Assembly (NCBI GenBank): GCA_020091685.1
Contig: CM034609.1
Span: 14,724,023 to 14,788,022 of the forward strand
Direction of reading: 5' to 3'
Length of the DNA: 64,000 bases
Source of the DNA: Lutjanus erythropterus
Taxonomy: Eukaryota > Chordata > Actinopteri > Lutjaniformes > Lutjanidae
Position 1 is the first letter of the stretch. Each line of letters begins with the position of its first letter. This document shows positions 59,575-64,000 of the stretch, one piece after another. The notes under the pieces were generated by a model. The model did not search any database. It was given only the letters and a program-made list of their open reading frames with translations, and was not told where the DNA came from. The position numbers and the translations under genes were made by a program.

Positions 59575-61115
59575 GTCATGTCTCTGGCCACCTGATGTAT
59601 GTAAGTCTAATATTCACTCAATATTTTGGGTCTGTCTTCTGTCTTGTCCCTTTTCCTAAGGGAAATATATGGCTCTTTAGCTACTACATGTTCACTAGTC
59701 ACTAACTCTGCCTTAGAGCTTTTTCACTGAAAAGAGTTGTCTGCTGGGCCCAAAAGACAACTCTATGAGATCGAAGAGATTGAATCAAAACAGTAAAGGT
59801 GCAGTTGGACAACAAAACAATGAGCTGAAACTCACTATTAAGCTCCATTAAAGGCAATGAGAGCTGCAGATTCAGGTGATTGTTTGTAGGATCATCACTA
59901 TGAGCAGCTCCTTTCACATTATCACCTTGTTTTCAAGATATATTGTGATAACAAAAATATAGCTCATAGCCACAACAGCTATATTGAAGGACAATACAGA
60001 AATAACAAAATTACACCGGACTGTTCAAATTATTTGTCACTAGACGTCCTTTGGGGGTTTGCAGAATTGCCAGTGTTTGGTAAGAGGGTTGTAGCATTTG
60101 CAATTTGTCAAAACACTGTGCAGCGAAAACTTAATATTACTGCCATCACCACATTAGTAGTGCAGCTTAAGAAAACTGCAAAAGTAGGAAATCTATCGTA
60201 CATCAGTCACTGAAACCTTTCAGTATTTCCATTTGTGCACCTGGAGGAAATTAATTTAGCTAAGCAAAACAGTCAAACCCAATGGTACATTTCAGCACCG
60301 TTTTATCTGGCAGACTATACAATACATACTCTCTGCAGCTGTGATATCTCTGAATCAGAGCATGGATATCTTTAACTGTTGGTTATCTACAGAAGACAAT
60401 GGTGCATCTGTCAACAAAGATGTTCCCGGCCAGGTATACCGGCACTTAAAATTGGCTTTGTAACCATGGGTCCGCTATACATACGACATTTTCCCATGTC
60501 ACCTGCCACCCATTGTGCCGAGATGACCAGGGAGAGAGCAGAGTGGGCGGCAGGGAGAGAGGGAAGAAGGGAGGGGTGCTATTGTTGGCACACTGCTGCA
60601 GTTCTGTAGGCTAGGGAATGTGTAGAGGTGGAGAAGGGGATTAGAGAGAATAAATATTATTCTTCAACAGAACTGCTTTGAATCAGTGTTGAACAGCACA
60701 TTTCAAGTTGTATGGATTGGATGAGATCATTTAGGGGAAAATGCTGCTATGGTGACAAATACAAAAAGGGGCGTGGGAGTTGTTAACAGGAAAAGTCAGC
60801 AAAGTTAACAGGAACGAAGACAAAAAGAAGGTGAATAGGGACTGGGGATTAACTAAACTCCAGTATAAGTAGATTCATGGTAGGCAACTATAGAGACAAT
60901 ATGTTATTGTTATGTTATATGTTATTGGGACAATTACTTTGCCTTTCTTTTAGGAAAGACACTGGAAGCTTTTAGAGGCAGTGTAGCTAAGGCTTTGACA
61001 GGTTAAGGTTGAATGATCAGACTGGGGGCATCTATGGGTGGAGATGTCTTAAATAAATATTAAGGCATGCTCATGCTGATTTAAAGCTTGAATTACACTA
61101 TATTTTGAGCAACTC
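59575..61115. other. Non-coding stretch
   Basis: No supported exon and no recognised repeat. Confidence 0.4.
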
Positions 61116-61119
61116 AATC

Positions 61120-61655
61120 CCAGGTGGAGCGTGAGTTGCTGCCCCAAGCCCAAGGAGTTTAAGCATCTTGGGGTATTGTTCATTACTGACCATTGGTTGG
61201 ATTGGTGCAGCATCAGCAGTAATGCAGAAATTATACTGGACCTGAGCCAGAAGGAACACTTTCAATTTACCTGCCGATCTATCCTGTGGTCACAGGCTTT
61301 AGGAAGTGACCGAAAGAAAGAGGTTTCAGATACAGGTGGTCAAAATGGGGAGCTCAGACATCTGGAGGAAGCTCGGAGCACAGCCATTTACTCCTTTGCA
61401 TTGAAAGGAGCCAGCTGAGGTGGTTCAGGCATCTGATCAGGATGCCTCCTGGATGACTCAGTTTGGAGGTTTTCCGAGCACATCCAACCGAGAAGAGACT
61501 CAGGGGTAAACCCAGGACTCACTGAGGGATTACATATCCCATCTGGCCTGGAAACACCTCAGTGTTCCCCAAGAGGAGCTGGAAAGTGTTACTGGAGAGA
61601 GGGACATGTGGAATACCCTACTTAACCTGCTGGCTGGATGGATGGTTGGATATAT
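61120..61655 (+). pseudogene. Decayed 3' end of a non-LTR retrotransposon
   Basis: The nucleotide order GAGTTGCTGCCCCAAGCCCA, AGTTTAAGCATCTTGGGGTA, GATTGGTGCAGCATCAGCAG, AGTGACCGAAAGAAAGAGGT, AGCTGAGGTGGTTCAGGCAT, AGGATGCCTCCTGGATGACT, GGATTACATATCCCATCTGG, ending in GCTGGATGGATGGTTGGAT, matches the 3' part of ORF2 plus tail of a fish LINE I recall (protein 'ERSQLRWFGHLVRMPP...RDYI...LAWE'). Several deletions, for example around 61190-61260, and frameshifts leave no functional frame. Confidence 0.72.
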
Positions 61656-61869
61656 TTTGAGCATGAAGGGTTAAACATTGAGCCACATCATACTTGGTGA
61701 CCAACAGAATCCAAGAACTGCATAAAAAAGGCTGATGAAGTCTTCCAATGCTTGCTATGTGTGACCCAACAGCTGCTGTCAACTGAAAACACAACATTTC
61801 CTGATTTTACTTCTTCATAATAAAAGTTGTGAAGGATTTATTGGAAATTAAAAGGAAATTCACCCACTA

Positions 61870-62045
61870 AAGTCGAGCGGTCATTAGTTAAATACACACT
61901 TTAAAGCGGGTGCAAACTGGGCTGGGCTGATGCACCGAGTCAAGCTGAGCAGCACATGTGGATGGAAAAGGATCAAAAGAGTCATAGAAGTTACTGAAGG
62001 AGGCGACAAGCCTCCATTGCCTGCACATAAAAGGGATATTGCCCA
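61870..62045. repeat. Second two-copy repeat, copy 2
   Basis: Partner of 57858-58065; shared words include CATTAGTTAAATACACACTT, AAAGCGGGTGCAAACTG, GGGCTGATGCACCGA, AGAGTCATAGAAGTTACT and GGAGGCGACAAGCCTCCATT. Confidence 0.6.
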
Positions 62046-62049
62046 GCCC

Positions 62050-63030
62050 TACTGTACACCAATACATTCCAAAATCTTCCCACGAGATTAGACGTACTGT
62101 AGACAGAGGTGGGCAGTGAACCTGTTGAGATTTAGCTGAAGTGGTCATGGGCTGATACAGTCCACAGAGTCCCACAGAAAATAAGAGGGGCGATGGTTGG
62201 TCCTGGGTTGCAGGGCACAGAGAGGGCAGTGTCTAGGGGAGAGAGGAACTCTGATAGACGGGCACAAAGGGACCATTGGTTTGGCCGAGACGCAGCAGGA
62301 ATCCAGTTGGAGTTCCGTGGGAAGAGTTGAGCTCAATGAGACAGATCTCTCTCTCTCTCCCTCTCCTCAGTGAGTTTGTGATGGAGAAGAGGAGATGGAG
62401 ACATCAACAAATCCCTCACAAGCAGCTCTCAATAATTCAGTGCCAGCATAATTTCAATCCAAGATGACATAGGCACCAGTACAATCTTGCAAGCGTGGAA
62501 ATGAAGAAAATGCAGGGTAACAAAGTCCATTTAAAAAGAGAAGAAATTGAACTGAACTTCTGGAATACATTATGAGTAATTATTAACATGCACTTTTAAT
62601 GAGTTTTGTTATTATCTGTGCTGCTGGACAGAAATGACAGAAAAGAATAAAGCACTCAGCGAAGTAATGAGAGTTGGGTTATTGATCCTCTGTTCATCAA
62701 TACCTGGAAAAGGTTCTTTCTGCCAGAGCCAGATTCAGAAAATGAGACTTATCCCCTACAGCCTTCCTCTCTTAATTTTATCTCTTCATCATGACCTAAG
62801 CTGAGCTAAGTTGCATTACAAAGCACACACCAATTCCCATGAAATAATAGCATCAATGATCCAAAACTACTACAGAAATCCCATTGTTCTTCATCATGCA
62901 ACAGTGACCCTTCACAATCAGGCTCTATTGGGAAACTGCTCTCCTCTCAGACACTGTACTGAGATACACACATGTACACACTTTTAGGGAGGTGGACAGT
63001 GGAGACAGAAACACTTGGAGCAGAGGAAAC
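62050..63030. other. Non-coding stretch
   Basis: No supported exon. A short CT tract lies at 62347-62366. Confidence 0.4.
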
Positions 63031-63034
63031 TAGA

Positions 63035-63620
63035 ATTACCGCCTCCCGGTTGGATGCCTCTGCCAACAAGTCAAGTTGCAGTTTACTTCCATGTCTGTCC
63101 AAACTCATATACACAGTGAAGACTTAGAAGGAATTTAATTAAATGTATTATGTGTATTTTTATCACTATAATGACATGAATCCAGTGACTTATATTCAGT
63201 GATAAACATGCTGTCCTCCCTTGGAGACTGATAGAGAGTTGAACATTATGATGTCATGGTGAAATTGACCTTTGACTTTTTCAGCATATGATGTTACCAC
63301 CTCATCATTTTATCCATCTGTATGAAATATTGTCAGAATTTGTGTGTGAATTCTTAAGTAATGACCAAAAATGGACTTTGTCAGATCACAGTGATTGAGT
63401 GGACATTAGTGCCAAATTTGAAGAAATTCCATCCAACCATTCCTGAGATATTGTTGTCACAAGAATGGGACAGACATGAGGTCACAGTGACCTTTGACCT
63501 TTGACCACCAAAATCTTATCAGTTCATCCTAGAGCCCAAGTGGATGTTTGTACAGAGTTTGATGGAAAACCCCATAAACATAAAACCTCTGGCCACAGCT
63601 GGCGCCGATACAGGGGCAAA
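63035..63620 (+). repeat. Fish interspersed repeat ('GTTCATCCTTGAG' family), near-full copy
   Basis: It starts ATTACCGCCTCCCGGTTGGA (with TGCCTCTGCC) and ends near AACCTCTGGCCACAGCTGGC plus GCCGATACAGGGGC. Ends made of CCTC-GG words suggest terminal inverted repeats. The interior has GACCTTTGACCTTTGACCAC, ATCAGTTCATCCTAGAGCCC and CCATTCCTGAGATATTGTTG. It is longer than the copy at 5150-5335. Short spurious frames only. Confidence 0.6.
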
Positions 63621-63624
63621 AACA

Positions 63625-64000
63625 AGTCAAAAATTAAGAAAGCAGCATGTAACCCTGAAACAAAACAATATTTGTCACTCCCACTGTCTCTCAGGGATGT
63701 GTGGGATGGCCCTTACACACTGTGTTGATTCTTATCATATGTCACGAAGGGCTTGTTTGTTTTGGATTGTGTGATTGCATCTCTGCTTGTCACTTTACTG
63801 ACTGGACTAGTACTGCCACCTGTAGCACCTGGCCTGAGGACCCACACAGACCACAGGGCCAACAGGGAGCTTTTCCAAACAGTCTTAACATTCAGTATCC
63901 TCAAACCCCAACTGCTGGGCATCAAACTATCCAACTCTGGGAACAGACAGAAGCAAAAAGCTGTAATCACCCACTTCCTGACTGGTTATACCAATTCTTG
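63625..64000. other. Non-coding end of window
   Basis: No supported exon. The minus-strand frame 63713-63970 has no splice or start support. Confidence 0.35.

Noticed and set aside
1-64000. CRISPR arrays, bacterial operons, phage or plasmid features
   Set aside because: No regularly spaced identical repeats with unique spacers and no prokaryotic gene organisation; the repeat content points to a fish genome.

Overview
The window looks like a piece of a ray-finned (teleost) fish chromosome, probably percomorph-like. There are no closely packed long ORFs and no bacterial-style operons. CA/GT microsatellites are dense, and I recognise several interspersed repeat types that are common in fish: short Tc1/mariner-derived elements, hAT-like and piggyBac-like MITEs, a tRNA-headed SINE fragment and decayed non-LTR retrotransposons. 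The species cannot be fixed from the sequence. Repeat family assignments rest on remembered consensus and on visible terminal inverted repeats, target duplications and copy-to-copy similarity within the window; no database search was possible.

Almost all of the window is intergenic or intronic. The one locus I can support as a gene lies on the minus strand between about 36.9 and 28.6 kb. It starts with a CpG-dense, promoter-like stretch (36640-36950). A first coding exon of 98 codons follows (36257-36550), ending in a strong splice donor. A weakly supported 44-nt exon comes next (35560-35603), then a 134-nt exon with a strong acceptor (35080-35213), and after an intron of about 6.3 kb a terminal exon with a stop codon (28613-28743). 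Reading phases fit across all four, giving 603 nt, or 200 residues plus stop. I do not recognise the protein. A second minus-strand terminal-exon candidate (23746-24064) encodes a cysteine-rich, zinc-ribbon-like C-terminus. It does not join in phase to the last exons of the first model and may belong to another gene.

Region by region: 1-11 kb is mostly unique non-coding DNA with GT repeats, one mariner-derived copy and two hAT-like repeats. The 11-24 kb stretch carries GGTTCTA-type elements, an element with AGAGGTGG ends, two copies of a TAGGCTTGG-ended element and a local duplication flanking one of them. The 24-36 kb stretch holds the gene, a LINE fragment, a SINE head and an array of units of about 270 bp (32.86-33.6 kb). 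The 37-52 kb stretch is gene-free and enriched for one fold-back family rich in TTATTAGAC, and has a second transposon-flanking duplication (47.36/48.19 kb) and a 21-bp perfect hairpin (48.92 kb). The 52-64 kb stretch is gene-free with a TTAA-flanked MITE, a retrotransposon 3' end and several two-copy repeats.

No intact transposase, reverse transcriptase, tRNA, rRNA or CRISPR array was found.
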